From the NCBI RefSeq assembly GCF_009912395.1, contig NZ_WNDO01000005.1, positions 160,539-224,538 on the forward strand: 64,000 nt of DNA, given 5' to 3'. The position numbers and the translations under genes were made by a program. Numbering within the stretch: the first letter of the stretch is position 1; every line of letters begins with the position of its first letter. Positions 1 through 9,480 of the stretch are shown here, one piece after another. Below the pieces are notes generated by a model. The model searched no databases. It had not been told where the DNA came from and saw nothing but the letters and a program-made list of their open reading frames with translations. This DNA is from Luteibacter sp. (lineage in GTDB: Bacteria; Pseudomonadota; Gammaproteobacteria; Xanthomonadales; Rhodanobacteraceae).

Positions 1-292
1 CGAAGTAGTTCGTGCAATGGACCTCGTGCTTGCGGAACTTCTTCAGGAGGATCGTCGTGAAATAGGGATTCGCGCCGATCTCCAGAAGGCGACCGCGTGT
101 ATCGGGAACTAATTCCAATGTATGAACGAATCGCCTGAAATCTTCGTCCAGGTAGTTGGTCAGCTCAGATCGCGGCGCACCGTCGAGTGAGAAGCCTCCG
201 AGATACGTCCTGAGGGTCGCTTCCGTCTGGGAAGACGGAAGCGACAGGGGGCGGTCGATATGCGAAAAGATAGACTCAAGCGGTAGGGCCAT
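1..292 (-). CDS. SAM-dependent methyltransferase, N-terminal part (cut by window edge)
   Basis: The reverse strand reads an open frame from an ATG at 292 to the window edge, giving 97 residues with no stop. Residues 69-78 read LLEIGANPYF, the glycine-rich motif I of class I SAM-dependent methyltransferases, after an acidic helical stretch (ELTNYLDEDFRRF). The rest of the Rossmann fold lies outside the window. It follows the frameshifted GT-C gene, 71 bp after its stop, in the same direction, so it is probably the next gene of the glycan operon and may methylate a sugar or a glycan end. The acceptor cannot be deduced from the sequence. Confidence 0.7.
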   Translation of the reverse strand, partial: MALPLESIFSHIDRPLSLPSSQTEATLRTYLGGFSLDGAPRSELTNYLDEDFRRFVHTLELVPDTRGRLLEIGANPYFTTILLKKFRKHEVHCTNYF

Positions 293-363
293 TGCATTTA
301 TCCTCGATACGGAAAATGGAACGGATAACTCAAGTGCAAGTATGAGCCGCCATTGCGGCTAAC

Positions 364-2401
364 TTATGGCAGAGCGTCGATCCAGAACTCGCTCGCATGG
401 ATGCCGATGGCGCGCCCGTCGCCGGAGATACCTGCGTCTTTTGGCGACATGTAGCCTTCGATGCCGATATCGAAATCGATACGGCCGTTTGCTACCGCGT
501 CACAGGGCACATCCGTTTCCAGCAATGACGCCTCAGGCTTCACAATCGTCATATCGCCCAACTGACGTGCGCCGGAACGAATGGATACCCGCATCTGTGG
601 ATTCCGGTCGGTGACATGTGGGATGAATCGCAGGTGGAAGCGGAAACCATGTCCGGTGCATTGGGGGACGGGACCGGCCAATTTCGCCATGGCTCCGTCG
701 GTCCATGTGCCGTTCTCTTCTCGGGGGAACCAGCCTGCGCCGAGGAAGTTGGCTGAATTGAAGTCGGCGGCGTCCAGTTTGTAATGCACGCCCGGGCGAA
801 TCATCAGTCGGGCTGCTTCACGCTCGGCCGTGGTCAGGTGCAGATAGACGAAACGACGACCGTCTGGGATATGGCCCTGCCATTTCTCCGGATTGAATAC
901 GCGAGTAGGCAACGCGCTCAAATCATAGTCGCAGCGCTTGTTTACCGACGGCGTGATGGCCATGTGCTGCCACTGGACGACCAGGATCTTTGCGCAATCC
1001 GGGCCGATGACGGCGAAGGTAACCGGATGATAGGACAGGGGCTCGCCTGTGAATCGGTCCGTGAAGATCTGCGGCGGCGGATCGTAGAAGTATGGCGCGC
1101 GGACCTGGATTAGCCTGGAGAGCGCCGTCGGTTTCATGTACACCTCATGCCGGCTGGGCTTGAAGTGCATGGCGGTGGCGGTCGTAGCAAGGATGAGTAG
1201 CACCAGGCCAATTCCCCGGACGATCCTGGAGGCAGGACGGAATCGGGAGAGTGCGAACGCAAGCAAGGGAACGAACAGGCCGATATACCAGGTGGCATAC
1301 CGTGCTACGTGGACAGTGGCACCGGAATTCAGGTTGGTGGTCGAGGACGCGGCGAAAAGATTGGTCACCACGAAGACGCCGACGAATGCCAGGGTGATCG
1401 GCGCGGGGCGCGACTTGCGCATGACCGATGCGCCGAGCGCCAGTATCACCAGGCCCAGGGGCCAGTTGGGAAAAAGGCCGACATCGGGATCGATTACCCA
1501 AATCAGTGTGCTACCGATATTCGATCCGATGGAGGCTCCCCCCCGCCAGAAGCTGGGGATCGATGACTCCGATGCGGGTAAAGAAGTACAGCGGATGTAG
1601 CGCGATCAATGCCAGCGTGGTGACGGCAAGGACGACATTCGAAAATTTTATGGGCTCCTTTCGGACTTTCCATGCTGCGATTGCTAGCAAGAATACCGAC
1701 GTGGCGCCGATACTGATGTTCTGCGTGGAGGCGATCGCCAGCATTAGCGCGGCGACGAAATAGGATCGCCGGGAAAACACCACGGCGGCAATCGCTACGC
1801 AACAATACGTCAGGAACTCAGTGTGAACCTTGTCTACGAACCAGATCATCGGCGAGCCGATGGTGACAACAGCGGCGGCGAAGGCACCGATACGCCCGTA
1901 GGCGCGGGCCGAGACGTAGATCAGGGCTCCGAAAAGCAATGCGTGGAGGAAGATGAACGCGAGGTGTGCCCCGGCGCCAAAAAGAGAGAGCCAGCCGCCG
2001 GCTACCACGGCAAGCGCGGGATAGAACCAGAAATGATTGTAGTCCGCGCCGCTTTTCTGGATAAGCGGGGGGAAGGCATCCCTCATCGTTTGCGTTGCAA
2101 CGGCATCACGCAGGGTGCCGCTAGCGACGAGCTTGTCGTAGGCCACATAGGCCGGCTCGGTCATGAAGGGGTGGTGCCCAACCTTGATGGCATAGTAAAG
2201 CGCGTAGTACTCCGAGCCATCTCCCACGCGAGTTGGCTTGAGTAGTGCACCGGTGAGAAATATCAGGGCTAGACCGGCGAAGCCAAGTATAAGCGCCCAT
2301 TTATTCGCAAGGGGAGAGATCCACGGATGAATATGCACGGCGTCCTTTCGGAGCCCTTTATCCTTGATGCTCTCGGATGAGTCAGTATCGCCAGGTCGCA
2401 T
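364..2401 (-). pseudogene. GT-C-type polytopic glycosyltransferase, frameshifted at a 7-C tract
   Basis: Two open frames make one protein. Codons from 2401 encode MRPGDTDSSE with several membrane segments and an early acidic GDGSEYY motif (D61, E64) like the first-loop motif of GT-C enzymes. This frame ends at 1511. The frame ending at 364 takes over and is open up to the homopolymer at 1538-1544. Removing one C joins DPQLLAGG to ASIGSNIGS and restores about 677 residues, close to the 655 of the next GT-C gene. The C-terminal soluble part ends with SPKDAGISGDGRAIGI, shared with the 2447-4414 product. It is either a true frameshift, a phase-variable ON/OFF tract or a sequencing error. Likely role: transfer of a sugar from a polyprenyl-phosphate donor in the periplasm; the sugar is unknown. 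Confidence 0.75.
1538..1544. repeat. 7-C homopolymer at the frameshift point
   Basis: A run of seven C on the plus strand (G on the coding strand) lies exactly where the coding frame of the GT-C gene changes. Six residues would keep one continuous frame. Homopolymers of this kind are classic slipped-strand sites in surface-glycan genes, but seven is short for strong phase variation. Confidence 0.8.
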
Positions 2402-2446
2402 GGTCAGCCATTTTCATGAAGGGTCGCCGGTTGTTCTCAACCGGTA

Positions 2447-4414
2447 TCAACGGAATTCGAGCTTGTCGAGCATGACGCCGAGATTGCGCGAATCGGAACT
2501 TATGCCGGCATCACGGGGTGAAAGGGCATCGGGCAAATCGAGTGAGAGCGTCAATGTATCCGACGTACTGCGAGCGCTCTCTGGAATGGCGATGTCGATC
2601 TGTGTCGCCGTCGTCAGACTCCAGGTTCCGACGGGCACACCGTTCACGCTGATGGCGAGGTGTTGTGAGTGGCCTGAAGGACTGAAGGGCGAGACAGACA
2701 GGCGAAGGCTGCGCGGAAACACCATGCCTTGGGATGGATAGCGACAACGAAGAGTCGCGTGCTTGCCATCGGTCCAGCGGCCGGTATCGCCCGCCGAACT
2801 GACACCGGTCATCATGGTCTCTGGAAGGTGCCCTGATGAAGAAAAATCAAGGGTTTGACGACAGACATCCGAGAATTTGGCCATGATGCACTGGCCGTCG
2901 CTTACGACGAAGCCGTCGCCTAATCGCGTTCGGATACATGAAGGATCCGACCATACGCTGGGATGAGTCGTGGAGCTGAAGATGGCTCCGACCCTGGATG
3001 GTTCAGGGAAGTCGTGGTCGTAAAGCGGGGCGTAGCCATTGCCGTCGCGGGGCGATGAGAAAACGGCAAGCGAGACCAGGTAATTGGCGACGTTGCTCAT
3101 GTCTCCGACCACCAAACCGCGAGCATAGGCATGCATGGTGCCATCAACGGCCCCCGTGGCACGCGCCACGCTGGCGGCGCTCTCCACGGCTAGGAATTCA
3201 GGTGCCGTCACTTCGCGATGGCTATGCGAAAACGTCAGCACCCACATGGCTGCAAGAATGATTGCCGGCTGTAGCCAGCCCAGGAGTGGACGCTGGGTCG
3301 TGTGGGATGCAGCGTTCCGGCCAGACCGGATTATGACGATCAGCAGTGATATTTGGAGAAGAAGAAAGGTGGATAAACCGAATGCATACTTACGGCATGC
3401 GTATTCGGAGCCGATACCGAATCGGCTCGCAACGAGTTGCATGAGACATAGAGCGGCAATGGCTCCTCCAGCGCAACCCACATGCCTGGCAGCGACGGCG
3501 ACCTTGCTCGCGTGCAAACGGCTGTAAGGCAAGGATACGTAGAGTAGCGTCGCGGACATCAGGGCGACGATCGTCGCCATGGCGGCCAGGCGGGGTAACG
3601 ATGTCAGGAATGACAGGGGGAGATAACCGTTGTTGTCGCTGATCGTTCTCATCGCCATGAAGGCCGGGTGGCAATAAATGGCCAGGCCGGCCAGGATGGT
3701 AACGATCACGAGCGCGGGGAGGCGCTTCCATGCCTTGCCGGGATCAGAGATTGCGTACATTCCCAGAAGCATCAGCCCGTACGCGACGCCCTCAAGGGCC
3801 GGGAGCAGGTGTATCCCGGCGGCGAGGATGGCCAGTAGGACGGCGATGAGTGGCAGGGAGAAGCTACTCCCACGGGCACGCTCTACGAAGGCACATCCTG
3901 CGACGACCAGCATGAAGAAGGCTTGTCCAGCCAATTGGGGCAGAAAGTAATTTACGACGATCTCATGGCCGAACAGATCGAGCCTGGGATAGACGCGATT
4001 GACGGCCAGGAGGGCAAGCAGGCTCCCGACGAACAGCCAGGAACTCTTGCCGGGCAGGAGCCTTGACAGTGCGCCCACGGCGGCCCAGCACGCCACGAGG
4101 GACATCGTGGCGACGACCTGCATGCCAATGAATGGTGAATGGACAAACGCGGCGACGCAGGCCGCAAGGACATGCGCGTACCTTGGGTAGATCGCCATTT
4201 CTCCAAGGACGGGTGCGGCACCTGATCCGACGCCCCAGTGATCGTGGAGCCATCGAATCAAGGCGTAATGGTGCGCCACGTCCGGACTGGAGCTATATCC
4301 GTAAGGTACGGCCCGAATGAATATGAAGACGACCACGGCAAGCAAGGCGCTTACCGTGAGCCATCCACCTCCCCGCGAGAATTTCTCTCGCAGCCGTCCA
4401 TCGAGGGTGGCCAT
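2447..4414 (-). CDS. GT-C-like polytopic membrane glycosyltransferase
   Basis: The 655-aa product has an N-terminal cytoplasmic arm, a first membrane segment (about 19-35), then a periplasmic loop with SSPDVAHHYALIRW (D45) resembling the acidic motif of GT-C enzymes. About ten further hydrophobic segments follow. From about residue 480 the protein is soluble and ends in a predicted beta-sandwich with VNGVPVG and SPRDAGISSDSRNLGV. That layout (membrane core plus C-terminal carbohydrate-binding-like domain) is known from arabinofuranosyltransferases such as the Emb proteins, but sequence identity to them is not evident by eye. Start at 4414 is 6 bp from the stop of the preceding oxidoreductase gene. 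The sister genes in this operon share the tail motif. Confidence 0.65.
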   Translation of the reverse strand: MATLDGRLREKFSRGGGWLTVSALLAVVVFIFIRAVPYGYSSSPDVAHHYALIRWLHDHWGVGSGAAPVLGEMAIYPRYAHVLAACVAAFVHSPFIGMQVVATMSLVACWAAVGALSRLLPGKSSWLFVGSLLALLAVNRVYPRLDLFGHEIVVNYFLPQLAGQAFFMLVVAGCAFVERARGSSFSLPLIAVLLAILAAGIHLLPALEGVAYGLMLLGMYAISDPGKAWKRLPALVIVTILAGLAIYCHPAFMAMRTISDNNGYLPLSFLTSLPRLAAMATIVALMSATLLYVSLPYSRLHASKVAVAARHVGCAGGAIAALCLMQLVASRFGIGSEYACRKYAFGLSTFLLLQISLLIVIIRSGRNAASHTTQRPLLGWLQPAIILAAMWVLTFSHSHREVTAPEFLAVESAASVARATGAVDGTMHAYARGLVVGDMSNVANYLVSLAVFSSPRDGNGYAPLYDHDFPEPSRVGAIFSSTTHPSVWSDPSCIRTRLGDGFVVSDGQCIMAKFSDVCRQTLDFSSSGHLPETMMTGVSSAGDTGRWTDGKHATLRCRYPSQGMVFPRSLRLSVSPFSPSGHSQHLAISVNGVPVGTWSLTTATQIDIAIPESARSTSDTLTLSLDLPDALSPRDAGISSDSRNLGVMLDKLEFR

Positions 4415-4420
4415 GGGTAA

Positions 4421-5755
4421 TCAATGGCCGCCGGGAGCAGGTGCGCCCAGTCGTTCAGCCATGCGCTGACCTTCCCGAATGGCGTAATTGGTACCACGGT
4501 CTTCCGGATAGATTTGCGCCATCGTTGAGATCAAGGCATTTTCGTACGGGGTTTCTTCTGCCGGGACGTACTTCGAATAGCCTCGCTCGGTCACCGGCTG
4601 CGCATAGTCCGCACGCCAGATACGGAATTCCTTGATCCAGTCCCGGCGGAACTTCGGGAACATGCGCTCGAGATGCGGCAACGCAAAGGCCAGGTATTCG
4701 TCATCCGACATGGACCACGTGGCATCGGAGGTGGCGAGGTAGCGAGAAAGAAAAACGATATGCCTGCCGGCGTAGTGCGAGCTGTCGTCCAGGTTGGTGT
4801 GTTCGATAACACCGACGAAGGGGAAGCCCGGATCGTTGACGTTGATCCAGTACGTGTCGGAAAGGCTGTGGGTGAGCTCCATCACCAGGCACACGTTTCC
4901 GAGATAATTGACCCGTTCCAGCGAGTCGATCCAGGCGCGCGGCGCATCCTTGAGGATCCTGGCGATGATCTTGAACGACGGTGTCAGCAGGAAATTGCTT
5001 GCCTGGACGTCGTCGTTAGGTGTCTGCAGCGCCTGGATGCGATTGCCTTCGGTAACGGCACCCGTGACCGGCGTGTTGTAGCGAATCTCGCCGCCCAGCG
5101 ACACGATGCGATCGGCGATGGCTTCTGCGAGTCTGCCGAAACCGCCCCGGAAATAGGCGAGCTGTTCGCCGCCCTTGGTATCGCGCGTGCTGCCGCGGAG
5201 TACCAACTTCTTCCAGAACCATACGGCGTTGATGTCTTCCGCGAACACGGAAAACTTCGAGCGGATCAGCGGTTCCCAGACCAGTTCGAAAACTTTCTTT
5301 CCGCAAAGTGGCTCAAGCCACTCGCGGATGGTCAGGTGCTCGATTTCCTTCCAGTCTTTGACCTTGCGCACCTGGAACACGAGCCAGCCGAGCCGAAGGC
5401 GATCAACGAACGGGAGCGGGCTAAAACGAAGGACGTCCAGTGGGGTCGAGAGTCGCCATAGACGACCGTTGTAGTACATGCCGGTACGCGATGGGAGCGT
5501 CAGGATGAGATCGCTCAACCCCAGTTCTTCGACGAGCTTCGGAACGAAGGCATCGTTATTGAACCAGTGGTGGTAGAACTTCTCGATGCGCACGCCATCG
5601 TCGAAGTCGAACGTACCCGCAAGCCCGCCTGCCGACGAATCGGATTCGAGGACGATGACTTTCTTGCCCGCCTGGGCAAGCCTCAGGCCAGCGACCAGGC
5701 CAGTGAAGCCGGCACCGACGATAGCGGTGTCATATGCGGTAGTGGGGTGCGTCAT
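4421..5755 (-). CDS. FAD/NAD(P)-dependent oxidoreductase, UGM/protoporphyrinogen-oxidase-like
   Basis: 444 aa. The N-terminus has a dinucleotide-binding motif (AIVGAGFTGLVAGLRLA, residues about 11-27) followed by an acidic strand end (VIVLESD) and SAGGLAGTFDF, typical of flavin amine-oxidase/UDP-galactopyranose-mutase-like proteins. A second paralogue (13162-14490) lies in the same operon and shares GG(L/M)xxTFDF and a DRGI/DRGTNYAI region near the C-terminus. Such proteins recur in O-antigen and lipid-linked sugar clusters. They may carry out redox or mutase chemistry on a sugar ring, but no reaction can be assigned. The start overlaps the stop of the flippase-like gene by 4 bp (ATGA), so translation is probably coupled. 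Confidence 0.7.
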   Translation of the reverse strand: MTHPTTAYDTAIVGAGFTGLVAGLRLAQAGKKVIVLESDSSAGGLAGTFDFDDGVRIEKFYHHWFNNDAFVPKLVEELGLSDLILTLPSRTGMYYNGRLWRLSTPLDVLRFSPLPFVDRLRLGWLVFQVRKVKDWKEIEHLTIREWLEPLCGKKVFELVWEPLIRSKFSVFAEDINAVWFWKKLVLRGSTRDTKGGEQLAYFRGGFGRLAEAIADRIVSLGGEIRYNTPVTGAVTEGNRIQALQTPNDDVQASNFLLTPSFKIIARILKDAPRAWIDSLERVNYLGNVCLVMELTHSLSDTYWINVNDPGFPFVGVIEHTNLDDSSHYAGRHIVFLSRYLATSDATWSMSDDEYLAFALPHLERMFPKFRRDWIKEFRIWRADYAQPVTERGYSKYVPAEETPYENALISTMAQIYPEDRGTNYAIREGQRMAERLGAPAPGGH

Positions 5756-6807
5756 GGCATGTCTCCGGAGACGTCGCGCGATGCTTGTGTGCGCGCCGCC
5801 TTGAACAGGTTACGGTTGAAAATCATGACGGTCGCACCTGCGATCGTCGTTGGAAGCCATACGCCGAGATGGCACAGGACGGCGAGCGTCATGGCCTGCG
5901 AGGACGATCCACCCATGAGATGGGCCGCCGTGAAGGCCGCGAGATGATAGGGGCCCACGTAGCCAGGTGACGAAGGCACGAGCGTGGCGATGGTGGCCAT
6001 GGACATCAGCAACAGGCCGCCAGGCAGGGAGAACGGCATGCCAATGCCCTGCATCAAGGCGAGGTATAGGCCAAGCTCGCCAGCCCAGGCTACAAAGGAA
6101 ATGGCCAGTGCCGCAAAAATCGTCCTTAACCGCGATATGGCCTGAAGGGCTTCGCCAAGGTCTCCCAGAGCGTGGAGCAGATTCAGAACCTTTGGGGGTG
6201 CCTTGTTCGTCAGGCTTTTTTCCAGCCAACGGATGGATTTCACCACCAGGCCCGTGAACAGGATCAACCCGAGCAGTGCGATGCTGCCGAGTACCGCCAA
6301 TACAAGGACGATATCCACAACCGAGGCCGGAAGGGCGCCCTTTGGGAAAAACGAGCCGGCCAGGGCAAGGCAGATCAGCAGGGTGAGCAGGTCGACAAGA
6401 CGCTCCAGTACCAGCGTAGCGGTCGCGCCTGTTTTCGTGACACCCAGGGCAGCTGGAAAAACCAGCGCTCGAACAACGTCACCCAGGCGGAAGGGTAGTA
6501 CGTTATTCAGGGCGATGGACGCAAGGAACGGGCTTGCGCAAGCCGCGGTGCTTACCTTGGGGCCGCAGGCTTCCAACAGCATTTTCCAGCGGTGGATACG
6601 TGCGGTGTAACCGATGGCGAGCGATAAGACGCCCACCACCAGGTACGGCCAGTGGAACGTTTCCAGGGCGCGCTCGACTTCATTGAATCGAATGTTGCGG
6701 AATACGAAGTATAAGCAGACGGCAGAAAGCGCACAGCCAATTACCAGGCGGAGCCAGCCGCCTTTTTTCTTGGTGCCTGAGGTTTCGATAAGGGTTTCGC
6801 TCGACAT
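5752..6807 (-). CDS. Flippase-like LPG-synthase-TM family membrane protein
   Basis: 351 aa from the ATG at 6807, chosen because the cytidylyltransferase stop lies at 6810 and a longer frame would overlap that gene. It starts MSSETLIETSGTKKKGGW, a basic cytoplasmic arm, then seven to eight hydrophobic segments with YTARIHRWKMLLEACG, NNVLPFRLGDVVRAL and ATLVPSSPGYVGPYH. These are hallmarks of the lysylphosphatidylglycerol-synthase transmembrane (UPF0104/AglD-like) family. Here there is no MprF aminoacyl-transfer domain. Members are often next to polyprenyl-phosphate glycosyltransferases and are suspected to move or bind lipid-linked sugars; that role is inference. Overlaps the next gene by ATGA. 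Confidence 0.8.
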   Translation of the reverse strand: MSSETLIETSGTKKKGGWLRLVIGCALSAVCLYFVFRNIRFNEVERALETFHWPYLVVGVLSLAIGYTARIHRWKMLLEACGPKVSTAACASPFLASIALNNVLPFRLGDVVRALVFPAALGVTKTGATATLVLERLVDLLTLLICLALAGSFFPKGALPASVVDIVLVLAVLGSIALLGLILFTGLVVKSIRWLEKSLTNKAPPKVLNLLHALGDLGEALQAISRLRTIFAALAISFVAWAGELGLYLALMQGIGMPFSLPGGLLLMSMATIATLVPSSPGYVGPYHLAAFTAAHLMGGSSSQAMTLAVLCHLGVWLPTTIAGATVMIFNRNLFKAARTQASRDVSGDMP

Positions 6808-6809
6808 CC

Positions 6810-7577
6810 TCAGGGCTTCCAGGGTGCCTTGTCGGCGTCCCACAAGGATTGCAGTTCCCGCTTGTCGCGCAGCGTGTCGCACGGCTGCCAGAAGCCGTGA
6901 TGCTGGAATGCCATGAGTTCGCCATCCCGGGCAAGGTTGGCCAAGGGCGCTCGTTCAAATGACGTATCGTCGCCAGCGATGTAGTCCAGGGCTTTAGGTT
7001 CGAGGACGAAGAAGCCGCCGTTGATCCAGCCGATCTCATCCTGGGGCTTCTCTTCGAAGCTTGTAACGTTGGCACTTGCGCCCATGTTGAGCACGCCGAA
7101 TCGGCCCGGCGGCTGCACCGCCGCGACGGTTGCGAGCTTGCCATGATTTCGATGGAAGGCCAGTTCGGCCGAGATATCGATGTCCGACAGGCCGTCACCA
7201 TACGTGAGGCAGAAGGTTTCTTCGCCGAGGTACTCGCGAACTCGTTTAACGCGACCACCCGTCATCGTGTCCTGCCCCGTATCGATGAGTGTGATCTTCC
7301 AGTCTTCCGCCTGGCTGTTCAGCACGGCAGTTTCACCCGTGCGAAGGTTGATCTCGAGGTCGGCCGTATGGCGATAGTAATTGAAGAAATATTCCTTGAT
7401 GACATAGCCCTTGTAGCCGAGGCAGATCACGAAGTCCTTCACCCCATGCTTGGCGTAGCTCTTCATGATGTGCCACAGGAGAGGGCGACCGCCGATCTCG
7501 ACCATCGGCTTGGGTTTGTAGTCGGATTCTTCGGCGATGCGTGTGCCGAGGCCGCCAGCGAGAATAACTGCCTTCAT
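6810..7577 (-). CDS. rfbF: Glucose-1-phosphate cytidylyltransferase
   Basis: 255 aa. Starts with the nucleotidyltransferase signature MKAVILAGGLGTRIAEE, followed by KPKPMVEIGGRPLLWHIMK, FCLTYGDGLSDIDI and PPGRFGVL, all characteristic of RfbF/DdhA enzymes, which make CDP-glucose from CTP and glucose-1-phosphate. The length matches the family (about 255-260 aa). It works with the CDP-glucose 4,6-dehydratase at 9480-10577, although here the two genes are separated by a GT2 and an epimerase gene. It feeds a CDP-6-deoxyhexose branch for the surface glycan. Confidence 0.95.
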   Translation of the reverse strand: MKAVILAGGLGTRIAEESDYKPKPMVEIGGRPLLWHIMKSYAKHGVKDFVICLGYKGYVIKEYFFNYYRHTADLEINLRTGETAVLNSQAEDWKITLIDTGQDTMTGGRVKRVREYLGEETFCLTYGDGLSDIDISAELAFHRNHGKLATVAAVQPPGRFGVLNMGASANVTSFEEKPQDEIGWINGGFFVLEPKALDYIAGDDTSFERAPLANLARDGELMAFQHHGFWQPCDTLRDKRELQSLWDADKAPWKP

Positions 7578-7588
7578 GTTCGGGCCAC

Positions 7589-8548
7589 TTAGAGTTTGAT
7601 GTCGTTGGGAGCAAGGTTCAGGGCATCCTGAACGATAGCGATGGGTTCGCGCCGGAGTATCCGGTAGATCCTCAGCAGGTACTCGCCGAGTATGCCAAGC
7701 AAAAGCGATTGAAAGCCAATGCCGAACAGAATGAGGATGTGGAGGCTTGCGAGGCCCCGGGGTAGATCGGGAAAGATCAGCTTCAGCACGAGATAATAAA
7801 TGGCGCCGATAGCAGATAACGAGAGAATGGCGATGCCCGCCACCGTCGCCAGGCGAAGCGGGATCAGCGAGTGATTGAATACGCCCGTCAGTCCGAGTCG
7901 AATCAGTTGGGCGACACCGAACTTGCTGGATCCAGCGACGTGAGCGGCGCGATCGTATGTCAGGCCAATCTGCCGGAAGCCCATGCCCGCGATGAGTCCG
8001 CGCAGGTAAGGTTCGGCGGATCTCTGCTCGGCTAGCGCCTGGATTACCTTGCGGTCCACGAGGCGAAAATCACCGGCATTACGCGGAATGGGATGCTCGC
8101 TGATTCGGTCGATGAACCAGTAGCCGACCTTGCGGAACGAGTGGATGAGCTTGCCTTCTGGCCGCGCCCTGCGCACCCCATACACGACGTGGTAACCCTG
8201 CTTCCAAAGCGCGAGGAATTCCTTGAGCAGTTCGGGCGGATCCTGGAGATCCGCATCGATTTGCAGGACCGCATCTCCACGGGTGTGGAGATAGTTGGCA
8301 AGGATCGAGCGCTGAAAGCCGAAATTCTTTGAAAAACGAATTGCCCGAATGCGCTGGTCCTTCGCGGCCAGTGCCTCCAACATGCTCCACGTGCTGTCCG
8401 TAGAGCAGTTATCGCTGAAAACGAATTCCAGCTCGCACTCATTGGCAAGGGAGTGTGCCAAGGCGTCGAGGCGTGCATACAGCGCTTCGATATTTCCTTC
8501 TTCGTTGAAGACGGGAATGGCGATCGAAATCAGGGGTAATGCGTTCAT
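7589..8548 (-). CDS. GtrB-like polyprenyl-phosphate glycosyltransferase (GT2)
   Basis: 319 aa from the ATG at 8548, which overlaps the upstream epimerase stop by 4 bp; a longer frame lacks family similarity. The N-terminal GT-A domain shows IAIPVFNEEGNIEALY, FSDNCSTDSTW and the metal-binding DADLQDPPELL. It continues with RKVGYWFIDRISEHPIPRNAGDFRLVDR, typical of GtrB/DPM1-like enzymes that move a sugar from a nucleotide onto undecaprenyl phosphate. Two C-terminal membrane segments end in LGILGEYLLRIYRI. With GtrA (12758-13165) and the adjacent GT-C proteins it forms the parts of a Gtr-type three-component periplasmic glycosylation system. Its donor may be UDP-glucose or the CDP-sugar made here. 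Confidence 0.85.
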   Translation of the reverse strand: MNALPLISIAIPVFNEEGNIEALYARLDALAHSLANECELEFVFSDNCSTDSTWSMLEALAAKDQRIRAIRFSKNFGFQRSILANYLHTRGDAVLQIDADLQDPPELLKEFLALWKQGYHVVYGVRRARPEGKLIHSFRKVGYWFIDRISEHPIPRNAGDFRLVDRKVIQALAEQRSAEPYLRGLIAGMGFRQIGLTYDRAAHVAGSSKFGVAQLIRLGLTGVFNHSLIPLRLATVAGIAILSLSAIGAIYYLVLKLIFPDLPRGLASLHILILFGIGFQSLLLGILGEYLLRIYRILRREPIAIVQDALNLAPNDIKL

Positions 8549-9480
8549 GGCGTTCCAAGAAGGTCCGTCTGGCTTAGTTCGGCGATCGTGGCCTGGATGC
8601 CCTCGGTCACCGTGAACCGGGGATGCCACGAAATATGGGATGCCAGGGCGTCCGGGTTGCCGATGACACGCGGCTGGTCGTCCGGTCGAAGAGGGATCGC
8701 GCCGAATTGCAGGAGTGCGGTGTCCGCTCTCATGGCCTGGGCGACGTGGAGCGCAAAATCGCGCACGCTTGTGGCGATACCGCTGCATACATTGTAGTGA
8801 CCACCGGGAAGCGTCCCGTCGAGGGCGGCAGCGAGCGCACCAAGTATCGCACGACAGGCATCGTCGATATGAACGAAGTCCCTGAGCTGGTGGCCTTCCG
8901 ACAAGGGAGCGGTTTGCTTCTCGAGCAGTGCGTTGCGAAGCGAAGGCAGCAGGCGATGGGGAGCCTCGCCGGGGCCGTACACATTGAACAGCCGGAGATT
9001 CGTCGAAGAAACGCCCAGCGCGGCACCTTTGGCCACGGCCAGCATCGCTCCCGCAGCCTTGGTTGCGCCGTAAAGCTTGCGGGTTTCCAGCGGGGTTGCC
9101 TCGTCAAGGCGATTCCCATCGAAACTGGCGTACTCGGAATTGGTTCCGGTCATGAGGAAGGCACGGCAGCCCAGGTCATGGGCCAGCGATACCAGTTCGC
9201 TGGGAAGAAACCCATTGACCTGGATGAGGACCTCGGGCGAGCGATCCAAAGGATGCACGCCCGCAGCGGCGAGATGGAGTATCGCATCGAAGGCTTCGCC
9301 TTCGAGTGCTTTGCGGGCGCTGGAACCGTCGAGGCCGCCGGGTACGAGGACGTGCCGTATTTCCCCCGATGACCGCAGCGGGCTACGCCCGATCGACACG
9401 ACGTCGATGCGGGCTGCCTGGAGGTGGGCAATCAGCCTGCTACCGATGAAACCGGCGCCGCCCGTGAGCAGGACGCGCAT
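8545..9480 (-). CDS. NAD-dependent sugar epimerase/reductase (extended SDR)
   Basis: 311 aa from the ATG at 9480, where start and the rfbG stop share one base (TGATG). It begins MRVLLTGGAGFIGSRLIAHL, an NAD(P)-binding Rossmann motif, and has the catalytic YGATK (Tyr-x-x-x-Lys) and FNVYGPGE typical of extended short-chain dehydrogenases. Placed between rfbG and the GT2, it most likely acts on the CDP-4-keto-6-deoxyglucose made by RfbG, as a 4-reductase or epimerase (compare RfbJ/CDP-abequose synthase). No RfbH-type C3 dehydratase is present in this window, so a 6-deoxy rather than 3,6-dideoxy sugar is the simpler guess. Confidence 0.8.
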   Translation of the reverse strand: MRVLLTGGAGFIGSRLIAHLQAARIDVVSIGRSPLRSSGEIRHVLVPGGLDGSSARKALEGEAFDAILHLAAAGVHPLDRSPEVLIQVNGFLPSELVSLAHDLGCRAFLMTGTNSEYASFDGNRLDEATPLETRKLYGATKAAGAMLAVAKGAALGVSSTNLRLFNVYGPGEAPHRLLPSLRNALLEKQTAPLSEGHQLRDFVHIDDACRAILGALAAALDGTLPGGHYNVCSGIATSVRDFALHVAQAMRADTALLQFGAIPLRPDDQPRVIGNPDALASHISWHPRFTVTEGIQATIAELSQTDLLGTP

